64,000 nucleotides of DNA from Calditrichia bacterium (GCA_020635015.1 JACKAP010000015.1:1-64000); one strand, 5' to 3'. Shown: positions 1 to 8,608, numbered from the stretch's first letter. The notes: generated from the sequence alone by a model not told the origin. Numbers and translations are program-made.

Positions 1-72
1 CTTTGGCAGACTCACGGCAGCTATGTTGTGTTTGGTGTTCAACTTGTAATTCGCATTATTAATCAATCCTAA
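1..72 (+). CDS. C-terminal end of a truncated gene, possibly an outer-membrane barrel
   Basis: Frame 1 is open from the window edge to a TAA at 70-72 and encodes 23 residues. They include a stretch of alternating hydrophobic residues (YVVFGVQLVIRI) that resembles the last beta strand of an outer-membrane protein. The gene body lies outside the window, so the family cannot be named. The open stretch is short enough to occur by chance. Confidence 0.35.
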   Translation, partial: LWQTHGSYVVFGVQLVIRIINQS

Positions 73-269
73 GCGACGTTTTCTTCGAAGCGGGAACTTC
101 ACTCCGGCAGATGAATAATATATATCAAACTGCCGCCATCTGCAAATAGCGGATTCATTCCGGGGCGGCGGAAAAAGTTTTTTTAGCATATTGCTTTTTT
201 ATTGCGGTAAAACTATATTTGACGCGACAGTTCAGGAACCGGTCTGTGGATACCACGACCCAGAGAGTT

Positions 270-289
270 GTTAAAATTAACTTTTTAAC
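270..289. promoter_or_regulatory. 7-bp inverted repeat upstream of the small membrane protein, possible operator
   Basis: GTTAAAA (270-276) and TTTTAAC (283-289) form a perfect inverted repeat with a 6-nt spacer, 30 nt before the GTG start at 320. The surrounding 180-280 stretch is AT-rich, as promoters often are. No regulator family can be assigned, and a 7-bp AT-rich repeat may be chance. Confidence 0.22.
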
Positions 290-319
290 TACCGCTGTTG
301 ATGACGGCAGGAGAAAAGC

Positions 320-607
320 GTGAAACTGGCAATCAAAATAACCCTGATCATTTGCCTCGGCTTGCTGCTGGGGCTGTTGATTGCCTTTCCCCTGCTACAT
401 TTGCAGTCGCACAGCCTGAGCGACTTCTCCGACTGTCCGGTCTGTATCCTGCAAATCAATTTGCTGGCCAGCACCCTGCTGCTGGCACTTTTTACGCTTC
501 TCGTAAAGCCGCCGCAGGCGATCAGTTGGCTGTGGTGCGCCGTCACTCCCCTCACCTCCCGCTTTGACGGATTCTGTTTCCGCAACAAGGCGCCTCCGGT
601 GGTTTGA
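320..607 (+). CDS. small membrane protein with CPVC motif
   Basis: A 95-aa protein starting at GTG with an AGGAG ribosome site about 8 nt upstream. Residues 2-27 form one hydrophobic segment and residues about 44-62 a second, so two membrane helices or a signal plus a helix are likely. A Cys-Pro-Val-Cys motif sits just before the second helix and could bind a metal or be redox active. The C-terminus is short and charged. It precedes the lipoprotein and TonB-dependent receptor genes, and small CxxC membrane proteins are often found beside metal-uptake receptors, so a metal role is possible. I do not recognise the family with certainty. The start is supported by the ribosome site rather than by homology. 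Confidence 0.6.
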   Translation: MKLAIKITLIICLGLLLGLLIAFPLLHLQSHSLSDFSDCPVCILQINLLASTLLLALFTLLVKPPQAISWLWCAVTPLTSRFDGFCFRNKAPPVV

Positions 608-748
608 TCACATTTATCCACAAGCTAATTAGCTGATGGCACCCTGCACCGCGATAACGGTGTGATTCGTGCTGCCATGATCCATCGGCAGGCGCGAATG
701 GCCGGGGAGATACGCCATGGCCTCCTTATCAAAATCTAAAACAGAACG

Positions 749-915
749 CCCATACTGTGGACTGTGTAATGCGGAGAACTTCTGCATGGGGCAGGGCGCA
801 TGGGCATGGAGTCTTACAGTGTGGGTGTCGGAACATGCGCTTGCACATGACGGCGCCATGCCCCATGCTCTTAGCCCCATGCGATAAAACGTTACACGGT
901 GCTCAGTATGAGCGA
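749..915 (-). repeat. MITE-like palindromic element, copy 1
   Basis: This block reads, in reverse complement, like the block at 51102-51250. Shared landmarks are a CTCAGTATGAGCG-type end, a GTGTAA next to it, a CGCATGGGGC core, a GGCATGGCGCCGT motif and TTCCGACACCC. The two ends are imperfect inverted repeats of each other. No transposase is encoded. It occupies most of the 330-nt gap before the lipoprotein gene; the rest (608-748) holds nothing I can identify. Confidence 0.7.
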
Positions 916-937
916 AACATAAAACAGGAGCAACAAC

Positions 938-1768
938 ATGTTCAGCAAAAACCTTATCTTTCGCTTCATCTTTATGATTGCATTGATGACCATCATGCTG
1001 CTTGCCGCCGGCTGCAGCAAAGACAGCACCACCGGGCCGGATGAGACGCATTTTGAGGCGGTGGGGCTGATGTTGCGCCAGAATGGCGTAGATATCGTTA
1101 CTTATGAAAACGGCACGGTTAGCGGCGAAATTGAAGTTGAGGAAGGCCTCAGCACCACCCTGATCAGTGTCCGGTTTATTGATGAAGATGGCGTGGAAGG
1201 CGTGCCGGAAGGCGATGAATATTCCCTGAGTCTGAATATTGAAGATGACAATATCGCTTCAATTGTTCAACATGCAGGAGAGGATTGGGCCTTTCATGTT
1301 AAGGGAGAATCCCATGGGCATACTGATCTCACGATTAGTATTTTGCACGGCGATCACGCCGATTTTGAATCAGCGCCGATTGAAATCCATGTGGCAGAAC
1401 CAGGCGGAGAAAAAGAGGCCGTTGGATTGATTATTATAGAAGAAGACACCGGTGACACCCTGGTGACGGTCAACCAGGGCAGTGTGACCGGCGACATTCA
1501 GGTAGCGGCGGGCGATACCACCGATCACCTGGTGGTCTTTTTCCTGGATGAAGACGGCGAGACCTTTCAGCCTGACCCGGATGAACACAGCCTGGAATAT
1601 CTCAATGCAAACGCCGCCGTAGCGGAAGCCATGCAACACGCAGGTGAAGCCTATGAACTGGTAGTTGCCGGAAAACAAGCCGGTTCCACTACGTTTGTAG
1701 TTCGGCTGCTGCACGATGGTACTCCGGAATTTGATACGCCCGATATACCCATAACGGTGACTCAATAA
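938..1768 (+). CDS. lipoprotein with two tandem acidic/His-containing domains
   Basis: A 276-aa protein with a hydrophobic leader ending in a clear lipobox (LAAGC, Cys26), so it should be lipidated and face the periplasm or surface. The mature part is two copies of a domain of about 110 residues (roughly 41-152 and 160-275). Both begin AVGL, share a G.V.G.I.V motif, an FxDEDG motif, an MQHAGE or VQHAGE motif and end in a beta-rich I.V. Each is rich in Asp, Glu and His, suggesting metal binding. The start has an AGGAG site at about 927. Its TAA overlaps the ATG of the TonB-dependent receptor by one base, so the two are translationally coupled and probably act on the same ligand. The ligand (zinc, copper or another) cannot be read from the sequence. 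Confidence 0.85.
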   Translation: MFSKNLIFRFIFMIALMTIMLLAAGCSKDSTTGPDETHFEAVGLMLRQNGVDIVTYENGTVSGEIEVEEGLSTTLISVRFIDEDGVEGVPEGDEYSLSLNIEDDNIASIVQHAGEDWAFHVKGESHGHTDLTISILHGDHADFESAPIEIHVAEPGGEKEAVGLIIIEEDTGDTLVTVNQGSVTGDIQVAAGDTTDHLVVFFLDEDGETFQPDPDEHSLEYLNANAAVAEAMQHAGEAYELVVAGKQAGSTTFVVRLLHDGTPEFDTPDIPITVTQ

Positions 1769-4044
1769 TGGAAAACGTGAAGTACGTTTTAAAAGCGATT
1801 CTCCTTGTGGGAATCGTTTCTCTTATCTTTAGTAACGTGTGTTTCGCCAATCATGCCGAAGGCGAGGCAACGCACCACAGCCCCGGCGGCGTGTTGTTTG
1901 GAATAACAGTTGATTCAAACACCGGTGAACCGCTGGGCTGGACCCAACTGCTGATCGCAGAACTGAACCGCAGCATCACTGCTCATGATGACGGAACGTT
2001 TCACTTCTTCAGCCTTCCCGCCGGGGTTTATACGCTGAAAACCTTCCGGGTGGGATACCAGGACCTCGCCTTTAAGGTGACCGTCACCGCCGACGATACC
2101 ACGGAAATCACCCTGGCGCTGACCGGCGCGCCGGTTGCCGGTAAGGCGGTGACGGTGGAAGGCGACCGGGACGACCTGCTGTCGGCCCTGACCCGGGCGG
2201 ATGTGGAGGTCAGCGGCAAAAAGCTGCGCCAGAATCTCGGCCGCACTATCGCCGAGACTATCGACAGCGAACCGGGCATCTCCCAGCGCACCTTGGGGCC
2301 GGCGCCCGCCCGGCCGGTGCTGCGCGGGATGGGCGGCGACCGCCTGCTGGTGCTGGAGGACGGGGAGCGTACCGGCGATCTTTCGGCAACGGCCTCCGAT
2401 CACGCCGTGGTGATCGAGCCGCTTGCCGCGGAGCGTATCGAGGTGATTCGCGGGCCGGAGGCGCTGCTGTATGGTTCCGGCAGCCTGGGCGGAGTGATCA
2501 ACGTGGCCCGGGGATACGTGCCGGCCACCCTGGCCCACCATGTCAACGGCGCGGTCAGTTTGCAGGGCGAATCGGTGAACCGGGGATATTCCGGCGGCGC
2601 TTTTCTGAATGCCCCCCTGGGACCGCTTTCCCTGCGGATGGACGGGAGTTACCGCGATGCCCGGGACATCGCCACTCCGCTGGGCGATCTGCCCAACACC
2701 GCTATCCGCACCCTCAACGGCTCGGCCGGGATCAGTCTGGTAAGGTCGTGGGGATATGTCGGCACTTCCGGCAGCCTCTACGAATCTGACTACGGCATTC
2801 CGCCCGATTCTGTGGCGGGACATCCCGGCGGGGTGCGGATCGACCTCAATCGCCGCCACCTGGAGAGCAGGGCGGAACTGCTGCCCCGCTCCGGCTGGGT
2901 TCGCCGCCTGACCCTGCGCCACAGCTTTACCCGCTACCGGCATTCGGAAATCGAATACAGCGAACGCCTGGGGCGGGAGATTGCCGGCACCGGCTTCGAT
3001 GTGCTGACCCATCACCTCTCGGCGATGATGCGGTTTAACCAATCCGGCATTTTCCGGAACGGTGCACTGGGAGTGTGGGGAGAATTTCGCGATCACAGCA
3101 CCCCGGCCGGGCGCAACCTGACGCCCCGCTCCAACGAATACGCCGGGGCGGTGTTTGGGTACCAGGAAGCCAACTGGCAGCGCTTTGCGGTTAACGGCGC
3201 GCTGCGCTTCGACGTCAAACAGGTCCGGCCACGTGAGAATCTGGGCGACGTCACCCAGGCCGGCCGGGTGAGGGAACGCTCCTTCCGGGGTGTTTCCGGC
3301 GCATTTTCCGGCATCTATCAGCCCTGGAACGGATTCTACCTGGGAGCGACGGCGCTCCGCTCTTTCCGCGCCCCGGGCATCGAGGAGCTCTTTTCCGTCG
3401 GTCCCCACCTGGCGGTCTATACCTACGAGGTGGGCAATGCCGACCTGGCACCGGAACGGGGGCTGGGACTGGAAGGGTTTCTGGAAGTGCGGCATCAGCG
3501 CGGTCATGTACGGGTGGCGGCGTTCCGCAACGATATCAGCAACTACATTTTTCCGGAAAACACCGGCAAGCGCAGCAGCCGGATTTACTCGCTGTTCGAA
3601 TACCGCTTTAGCGGGAAGAACGCACTGCTGAGCGGCATTGAGGGCGCATTCGACTGGCAGCTTTTTCAGCGATGGTTTGCCGGCGGCACCTTCAGCTATG
3701 TGCGGGGGGAATTGCGCGACAGCCGGGAGCCGCTGCCGCGCATCCCGCCGCTGGAAGGGAAGCTGAACCTGCGCTACCAGGCCGGCCAGTTCAGCCTGGG
3801 CGGAGGAATGAATGCCGCCGCGGCGCAAAATCGCATCGGCCGCTTTGAGAGTACGACAGCCGGCTATGTGGCGTTCAGCCTGTTCGGGCAGTACAATTTC
3901 AGCGCGGGAGGATTATTCCATACCCTTTCCCTGAACGCCGGCAACCTGCTCGACAGCGAATATCGCAAGCATCTTAACTGGGTAAAGCACATTATGCCGG
4001 AACCGGGACGGAATGTTCGATTATTGTATAAGATGTTCTTTTGA
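1768..4044 (+). CDS. TonB-dependent outer-membrane receptor
   Basis: 758 aa with a signal peptide (about 1-28), a short His-rich segment after it (NHAEGEATHH), a carboxypeptidase-regulatory-like beta domain (about 40-120), a plug domain (about 150-250, including ERIEVIRGPEALLYGSGS and GGVINV) and a 22-strand-type barrel filling the rest, with the last strand ending in MFF. Length and domain order are typical of TonB-dependent receptors in FCB bacteria. The plug and barrel resemble the ZnuD/CirA type by eye. Together with the acidic lipoprotein and the His-rich N-terminus this suggests zinc or another metal as substrate, which is inference. Its ATG overlaps the upstream stop (TAATG). No TonB, ExbB or ExbD gene is in the window. 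Confidence 0.92.
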   Translation: MENVKYVLKAILLVGIVSLIFSNVCFANHAEGEATHHSPGGVLFGITVDSNTGEPLGWTQLLIAELNRSITAHDDGTFHFFSLPAGVYTLKTFRVGYQDLAFKVTVTADDTTEITLALTGAPVAGKAVTVEGDRDDLLSALTRADVEVSGKKLRQNLGRTIAETIDSEPGISQRTLGPAPARPVLRGMGGDRLLVLEDGERTGDLSATASDHAVVIEPLAAERIEVIRGPEALLYGSGSLGGVINVARGYVPATLAHHVNGAVSLQGESVNRGYSGGAFLNAPLGPLSLRMDGSYRDARDIATPLGDLPNTAIRTLNGSAGISLVRSWGYVGTSGSLYESDYGIPPDSVAGHPGGVRIDLNRRHLESRAELLPRSGWVRRLTLRHSFTRYRHSEIEYSERLGREIAGTGFDVLTHHLSAMMRFNQSGIFRNGALGVWGEFRDHSTPAGRNLTPRSNEYAGAVFGYQEANWQRFAVNGALRFDVKQVRPRENLGDVTQAGRVRERSFRGVSGAFSGIYQPWNGFYLGATALRSFRAPGIEELFSVGPHLAVYTYEVGNADLAPERGLGLEGFLEVRHQRGHVRVAAFRNDISNYIFPENTGKRSSRIYSLFEYRFSGKNALLSGIEGAFDWQLFQRWFAGGTFSYVRGELRDSREPLPRIPPLEGKLNLRYQAGQFSLGGGMNAAAAQNRIGRFESTTAGYVAFSLFGQYNFSAGGLFHTLSLNAGNLLDSEYRKHLNWVKHIMPEPGRNVRLLYKMFF

Positions 4045-4170
4045 TAAGCTGCAAACCGGGAAATGTCTCAAATTGCATGCAGATTATTTTTGAAAGTTAA
4101 ATGGTTACATGGTTATGCTGTCGTTTTGTTAACTGATGTTACGCGCTATGCTCTTAGATGTAATTGATGC

Positions 4171-4296
4171 TGTCTTTGCGAGGCGTTTTGTGCCGAAGCA
4201 ATCTCCTACGTGGTGCAACCAATAGCAGTTACGTTGGGAGCGATCCGCGGGAGATTGCCGCGCCGCAAAATACGCGGCTCGCAATGACGACACCTG
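4171..4296 (+). repeat. dispersed palindromic repeat, CATTGCGAGG family, copy 1
   Basis: About 126 bp that begins TTGCGAGGCG, passes through CCGAAGCAATCTCC and GGAGATTGCCGCGCCGC, and ends GGCTCGCAATGACGACACC. Its ends are inverted repeats. Four other copies lie in this window, all in the same orientation (26345, 32912, 35665, 51302). Confidence 0.85.
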
Positions 4297-4423
4297 TTTA
4301 CCTCGTAACATCTGTTATTAGCCATTTAACCATGTACCTATGTAATCATGCCTTATCTGCACTGCACTAGCACAAAACTTTGTTTTTTTAGCAAAATTTT
4401 CCATAACAGCAAGGGCAGTAATC

Positions 4424-4507
4424 TCACCGCAGAGGTCACAGAGATCGCCGAGAGACAACTTCTTCAGCATTGTTTTTCTTTGCGTTCTCTGCGTTCTCTG
4501 CGGTGAA
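4424..4507. repeat. CACAGAG-type hairpin repeat (variant)
   Basis: Left arm CACCGCAGAGGTCACAGAG, right arm TTCTCTGCGTTCTCTGCGGTG. The arms are complementary over most of their length, with a loop of about 40 nt. It belongs with the many CACAGAG hairpins described elsewhere in the window. Confidence 0.75.
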
Positions 4508-4576
4508 TAAAATACGCAATTTGGTTGCGGCATAGGCCGCGCCAAGTAAATCTGCGTGCCATATAATCTACGTGCA

Positions 4577-5485
4577 TCATTCCCCGGCAGACTGCTTCAG
4601 GCGTCGCCGGATTTTATTCCCGGTCCACGCTGCCAGGGGATCGCTGAAAGGGCGCGGGCGGATGCCGCGGAAGGGCGATCCGCTATTCCCGCGCCGGTCG
4701 CCGGCTTGCATCATCCGGGTAAAAGCGGCGCCGTTTATCTCCCAGAAGACTTCCACCGCCGCCCGCCGGTAATAGGCCGCCCGGTAGCGGGCGATCCGCT
4801 CCAGCGCAAAAATGGCACCCTGCTGGCTGGTGAATTCACTTAAGACCGCCTGCTTGAGCGCCTGCACCGTGCCGGTATCGGCGATGCGGTTGACCAGTTG
4901 CGCGGTCAGGGGCACGCCCAATTCCATGATGCGCACGGTCTGTTCCGGCCTTACCAATCCGGCGATCACCCGGGCGCTCTTCAAATGTTCCGGATGAAAA
5001 TCGATGCAAGATGGGGTGTAGATGACCGTGGCTGGTTCCACCAGCGGCTGCAGCGTGCCGGCGGCAGCGGTTATCTCCCAGGCATCTTCCGGCAGATTCA
5101 GGTGATACAGGCGGCAATCGAGCCGGCGGGCGGCGCGTTGTATTTCCTCCCGGCGTTGGGCGACCATTGCTTCCGCTGAGCGTGCGCCGGCCCGGGAACT
5201 GCGCCCGTCGGTGAGGACCGCAATGGTGACCTCATCCCCGGACCGGCGGTGCAGCAGGGCGGTTCCTCCGGCCCCAAGGGTCTCGTCATCGGGATGGGGG
5301 GCCACGATGAGCACCCGGTCCCTCCCGCTAAACCGGATGATGGCGGGCGGCGCATGCCGGTAGCGGGCAACCCGGCCCAGGAAAGCATAACCGCACGACC
5401 ATAATCCTTCCGCTGCGTTAAAAAGAATGTGCTTCAGCCCTCCCCGCAGGTGCTTAAACCATGTCAAAATCGCCCCCCATGGCAA
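4577..5485 (-). CDS. PIG-L family (LmbE-like) deacetylase
   Basis: About 302 aa. The family signature APHPDDETLGAGG is at residues 62-74, with the zinc-binding His-Pro-Asp-Asp at 64-67, and a second metal motif HPEH lies at 164-167. PIG-L/LmbE enzymes remove N-acetyl groups from amino sugars or glycoconjugates, so here it probably trims an N-acetylated sugar in the surface polysaccharide made by the cluster. It is the last gene of the minus-strand cluster and overlaps the end of the GNAT gene by about 32 nt. The only upstream start is TTG at 5485, so the true start is uncertain and could lie a few codons further in. The C-terminal tail (about 250-302) is basic and lacks recognisable motifs. 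Confidence 0.85.
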   Translation of the reverse strand: MPWGAILTWFKHLRGGLKHILFNAAEGLWSCGYAFLGRVARYRHAPPAIIRFSGRDRVLIVAPHPDDETLGAGGTALLHRRSGDEVTIAVLTDGRSSRAGARSAEAMVAQRREEIQRAARRLDCRLYHLNLPEDAWEITAAAGTLQPLVEPATVIYTPSCIDFHPEHLKSARVIAGLVRPEQTVRIMELGVPLTAQLVNRIADTGTVQALKQAVLSEFTSQQGAIFALERIARYRAAYYRRAAVEVFWEINGAAFTRMMQAGDRRGNSGSPFRGIRPRPFSDPLAAWTGNKIRRRLKQSAGE

Positions 5486-6557
5486 ACCAGCGGTTGGGAT
5501 CGCTCAAGACCTGCTTGGGCAGTCCCTCCTGCAGCGGTACGATCGACACATTGAAGGGTTGGAAGCGCCGTATAAACCCGGCGCGGCGGAACACCGAGGC
5601 CAGGGCGCTCTGCCGTCCCACCACCGTCAGCGCCGCCTTGGCCCCGGCTTGGTAGAAAAGGGTCAGGGCGTAATCGATCAATGCCAGGCGGCTCAGCAGA
5701 TCGAATGGGGCGGTGAAAAGATCGGCGATATAGCCGACTGTGCCGTTGGGGAGCCGGCGGAGGCGATAGGCCAGATAGCCTGTCGGCTGGCCGGCCCGCC
5801 GGGCAAGGAGCAGGCCATAACCCATCTCCGGAGCATTGGCATAGCGGTACTGGATCCAGGCGCGGTCGCGCACGACCATCGCCTCGTAAGCCTGGCGCAG
5901 GCGTTGCCAGAGCTGGTCAAACTCTCCGCCCGGCGTTGTCACTTCCGTCACCTCGATGGCAGATGTATCCAACTCCAGCAGCGTGTCGCGCAGGGTATTG
6001 CCGATAATGCCCAGCATTCGAACCGGGGCGGCCAGGAAGGAGGGCAGCGGAATCTTCTCGCGCAGCACCTGGTCCAGGCGCAGTGGTTTCCACATCCAAT
6101 CGGCGTGATGCATGGTTTCCCAGTTCAGATACGCCGAACGGCTCCCCCAGCCTTTGTGGGGAAAGCCGGTCACGAATGCAACCCCCTGTTCCGCCCAGGC
6201 GCGGTGCGCCGCCTCGCCCACGACTGAGAGAATCCCCTGGCGGCGGAAATCCGGATGGGTCATCACATCGCAGACGTGCACGATGGGGATCTCCTCGCCA
6301 TGCACCTGAAAGCGCATCGGGGTGCTGGCGTATTGGCCGACGATCAGGCCATCCGCATCGGCAAACCAGGTGGGGGCGGTTCCCACCGGCCAGGGCGTGC
6401 GGATCACCTTCCAGAGATATTGCGCCGGGGTGAGGTGCTTATCGAAAATGCGGTTGAACAGTGCCACCGCCTGGGCTTCATCACCTTCCCGGTAGGGCCG
6501 CACAATCCACTTGCGTTCGGGCGGTGTCTGGCCGAATGTTGGGTTGGTTTTGTTCAT
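5454..6557 (-). CDS. GNAT-type N-acetyltransferase with two GNAT-like halves
   Basis: 367 aa. The N-terminal half (about 17-150) carries a GNAT core with the acetyl-CoA loop HPDFRRQGILSVV, where the RRQG matches the R/Q-x-x-G-x-G/A motif. The C-terminal half (about 215-350) looks like a second, degenerate GNAT fold, as in Eis-like proteins. Family knowledge supports transfer of an acyl group to an amine; within a polysaccharide cluster the acceptor may be an amino sugar, which is inference. It is followed by the overlapping PIG-L deacetylase, so acetylation and deacetylation genes are adjacent. Its ATG at 6557 follows a 303-nt gap filled with two repeats. Confidence 0.78.
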   Translation of the reverse strand: MNKTNPTFGQTPPERKWIVRPYREGDEAQAVALFNRIFDKHLTPAQYLWKVIRTPWPVGTAPTWFADADGLIVGQYASTPMRFQVHGEEIPIVHVCDVMTHPDFRRQGILSVVGEAAHRAWAEQGVAFVTGFPHKGWGSRSAYLNWETMHHADWMWKPLRLDQVLREKIPLPSFLAAPVRMLGIIGNTLRDTLLELDTSAIEVTEVTTPGGEFDQLWQRLRQAYEAMVVRDRAWIQYRYANAPEMGYGLLLARRAGQPTGYLAYRLRRLPNGTVGYIADLFTAPFDLLSRLALIDYALTLFYQAGAKAALTVVGRQSALASVFRRAGFIRRFQPFNVSIVPLQEGLPKQVLSDPNRWFAMGGDFDMV

Positions 6558-6627
6558 ATCAAGTGATCCGAAAGCATCTTTATCAGTAAGTTTTTAAGTA
6601 GTTTGGTTGTAATAACCAGCATTTTTC

Positions 6628-6710
6628 AACCCCTCTAAATCTCCCCTTACCAAGGGGAGACTTGAAAGTTTCCCCCCTTGGTAAGGGGGGACGGAAGGGG
6701 GGTAGAAATG
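6628..6710. repeat. CCCTTACCAAGGGG repeat, copy 1
   Basis: About 83 bp reading CCCCTCTAAATCTCCCC, TTACCAAGGGGAGACTT, then CCCCCCTTGGTAAGGGG and ACGGAAGGGGGGT. It contains two small internal hairpins and forms one larger imperfect palindrome. A near-identical copy lies at 10994-11073 in the same orientation. Confidence 0.85.
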
Positions 6711-6734
6711 TCGATTATTTTTGTTCATTTATTT

Positions 6735-6805
6735 ATCCACGGATTCCACGGATTAACACTGAATTTGTTGATATAATCCGTGTTAATCCGTGTAATCCGT
6801 GGACT
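6735..6805. repeat. CCACGGATT hairpin repeat, copy 1
   Basis: Left arm TCCACGGATTCCACGGATTA and right arm TAATCCGTGTAATCCGTGGA are complementary around a short AT-rich loop. Related sequences occur at 19848-20048 and 49223-49254. Confidence 0.85.
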
Positions 6806-6860
6806 AAAAGTAAGCAATGAGAACGAATTATTCATCTTTTTTTCCATTTCGACCCCAATT

Positions 6861-8087
6861 TCAATGACGATTACGAGATGACACCGGAAGATGGTCCAGA
6901 TCCATCCGCCGCCCGCCCAGCCAACGCCTTTCGACGTAGCGATAGGCCAGCAGCATCAGCCACTGGGAAAGCGCGCTGGCGGCGATCGCACCCAACAATC
7001 CGAAGCCAGGGATCAGGCAGACATTCAGCAGCAGATTCGCCATGATTCCCAACAGGTTGATGTAAAGCACCTTCGACTGTAAATCCAGCTTGTAGAGCAG
7101 GTAGATTTGGGGCAGGTAATAGTAGATCGGCAGCACAAACAAGCCTCCCCAGAACAGGAAGGCTGCCCCCACCGGAAAACCATACACCTGGTTCAGCAAC
7201 AGATAGATGCCACCCAGAGACGGGAGGGTAATCGCCGCTCCCAGCCCGAAAAGCCGCAGGGAAATTCGTTTCAGCACGCCGCTGCCCAGGCGGTAGATAT
7301 TTTTCAGGAACGGCTGCAATATCATGCTGGCGAAGACCTGGATGTAGATCAGCATGTTGATGAATACCTGGTATTGACCCACCTTTTCATGATCCAGGAA
7401 ATAGGCCACGCAGTAGAGGTCGGTACGCGACTGCAGCATCCCGGTGAAGCCGAGCAGGAAGAAGGGCAGGGCAATCCGGAAAAAAGCGGGCTGGAACGTT
7501 CCCGCCAGACCGGCAAATATGTCTCTACGAAACAGGTAGGCCAGGCCGGCGAATTTCAGCAGGTAAGCACTGGCGAAGAGCAGCATCAGCAGCTCAATGC
7601 TCAAATCATCCTGGCGCAGCAGGATGATGCCGACCATTAGCAGGATGGTGCTCATTTCCAGCAACAGCGCGGCGCTGAACTTGCGGCGATAGAGCACCAG
7701 CGACTCACAGGACTGGAAGAGCATCGCCCCGCCACCCCACAGGATCACCAGCAATTTATGGAGCGGAGGGATTGGGAATAAGAGCACGGCCAGGACGAAC
7801 AGGGCGTAGATCCCGGCCCGGCTGAGGAGGTTGCTCTGCCAGGCCTCCCCGATACTGCCGGGACGGCGGCTGAATTCCCGCAATAGATATTCCTTACTGC
7901 CCCAATGAATGATATGGTTGGCGAGGTTGATCCAGATCAGGATCGACACGAAAGCGCCCCACAGTTCCGCCGATGCCAGGCGGATCACCAGCAGGGAGAC
8001 GGCGATGTTCACTACCGGCACCAGCAGGGTGTTGGCGGAGTTGGCGATCACCAGGACCAGCCGTTGGCGGAGTTTGCGGTTCAGCAT
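6861..8087 (-). CDS. polysaccharide flippase (Wzx/MOP-type membrane protein)
   Basis: 408 aa and almost entirely hydrophobic, with about 12 predicted membrane segments. It contains LLGFTGMLQSRTDLY and a polar loop pattern typical of Wzx-like lipid-linked oligosaccharide flippases in the MOP exporter superfamily, which move undecaprenyl-linked sugars across the inner membrane. Length is in the family range. Its ATG overlaps the TGA of the preceding 75-aa gene by one base (TGATG), so it is translationally coupled. It is one of two such flippases in the window (the other at 60839). The C-terminus is short and basic. Confidence 0.85.
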   Translation of the reverse strand: MLNRKLRQRLVLVIANSANTLLVPVVNIAVSLLVIRLASAELWGAFVSILIWINLANHIIHWGSKEYLLREFSRRPGSIGEAWQSNLLSRAGIYALFVLAVLLFPIPPLHKLLVILWGGGAMLFQSCESLVLYRRKFSAALLLEMSTILLMVGIILLRQDDLSIELLMLLFASAYLLKFAGLAYLFRRDIFAGLAGTFQPAFFRIALPFFLLGFTGMLQSRTDLYCVAYFLDHEKVGQYQVFINMLIYIQVFASMILQPFLKNIYRLGSGVLKRISLRLFGLGAAITLPSLGGIYLLLNQVYGFPVGAAFLFWGGLFVLPIYYYLPQIYLLYKLDLQSKVLYINLLGIMANLLLNVCLIPGFGLLGAIAASALSQWLMLLAYRYVERRWLGGRRMDLDHLPVSSRNRH

Positions 8088-8314
8088 CAGCGCGTTTCCT
8101 TGATGTGATCGAGGGTGAGATATGAGAGGTTCTTTTGATATAGGGATTGAAGATAGCTGTCATCATGGTTCATCTGCTCCGGAAACCAGCGCATCAGCAG
8201 ATAGGCTGCGCCATTGGCGATCACAAAGATAAGGAAGGTATTCAAAGCCAGGATCGCGCCGCTGCGGTAGAGGGAAAGAAGTTTTGGGAAGATGGTCTTG
8301 CCGTTGATATCCAT
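8087..8314 (-). CDS. 75-aa single-pass membrane protein coupled to the flippase
   Basis: 75 aa with one strongly hydrophobic segment (about 19-40, GAILALNTFLIFVIANGAAYLL) followed by a polar tail of about 35 residues. It looks like the N-terminal membrane anchor of a larger protein that lost its catalytic part, or it may be a genuine small accessory protein. Its stop overlaps the flippase start, which favours a real gene. The upstream side is a block of repeats, so no longer reading frame can be rebuilt. Function unknown. Confidence 0.6.
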   Translation of the reverse strand: MDINGKTIFPKLLSLYRSGAILALNTFLIFVIANGAAYLLMRWFPEQMNHDDSYLQSLYQKNLSYLTLDHIKETR

Positions 8315-8352
8315 TCATGCCTCATTACATTGTCACATTGTTACATTGTTGG

Positions 8353-8470
8353 GACGAGTCATCGGGCCTGCGGGCGTCATTGGCTGCGCGTCATTACGCC
8401 TGCGGCGGTCATTGGGCTTCGCCGTCATTAGCCCTTCGGGCGTCATTGCCGGTCGCATGGCCACGCGATC
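8353..8470 (+). repeat. GTCATT-hairpin array, copy 1
   Basis: A run of small GC hairpins each separated by GTCATT: GGGCCTGCGGGC, GGCTGCGC, GCCTGCGGCG, GGGCTTCGCC, GCCCTTCGGGC. It is followed by a CCACGAATTTACGCGAA-type half element (8484-8515). The same composite recurs at 33831-33960 and, inverted, at 44015-44170. Confidence 0.8.
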
Positions 8471-8545
8471 CACATTTATTTGCGAACATTCGCGTAAATT
8501 CGTGGCTAACAAATCCGTGTTCACCGTGTTCATCCGTGGCAAAAA

Positions 8546-8608
8546 ATATTCCGCGCTCCGCATTCCGCATTCGTCTCACTCGCTCTTCGCTCCACGCTCC
8601 TCGTACAA
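8546..8608. repeat. degenerate 7-bp tandem repeat overlapping the end of a gene
   Basis: On the minus strand the sequence reads in 7-nt steps: GGAGCGT, GGAGCGA, AGAGCGA, GTGAGAC, GAATGCG, GAATGCG, GAGCGCG. The first steps encode the last residues and the stop of the GT39 gene ending at 8576. Confidence 0.65.

Larger units (their letters stand above)
4045..4576. other. non-coding gap with two dispersed repeats
   Basis: The 532 nt between the convergent receptor and deacetylase genes hold a CATTGCGAGG-family element (4171-4296) and a CACAGAG-type hairpin (4424-4507). The remainder is AT-rich with no gene and no obvious terminator. Confidence 0.7.
6558..6860. other. non-coding gap with two palindromic repeats
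   Basis: The 303 nt between GNAT and flippase contain a CTCCCCTTACCAAGGGG-type repeat (6628-6710) and a CCACGGATT-type hairpin (6735-6805). No coding potential was seen. Confidence 0.75.

Noticed and set aside
629..1051. 140-aa minus-strand open frame with a protein-like C-terminus (LPGHSRLPMDHGSTNHT)
   Set aside because: It runs through the MITE-like repeat and into the lipoprotein gene on the other strand, with no ribosome site. At most a small gene remnant at 629-750.
1915..3828. 637-aa minus-strand open frame opposite the TonB-dependent receptor
   Set aside because: A shadow of a high-GC gene; the composition is Arg/Gly/Pro/Gln-rich with no domain motif, while the plus-strand receptor has all family motifs.
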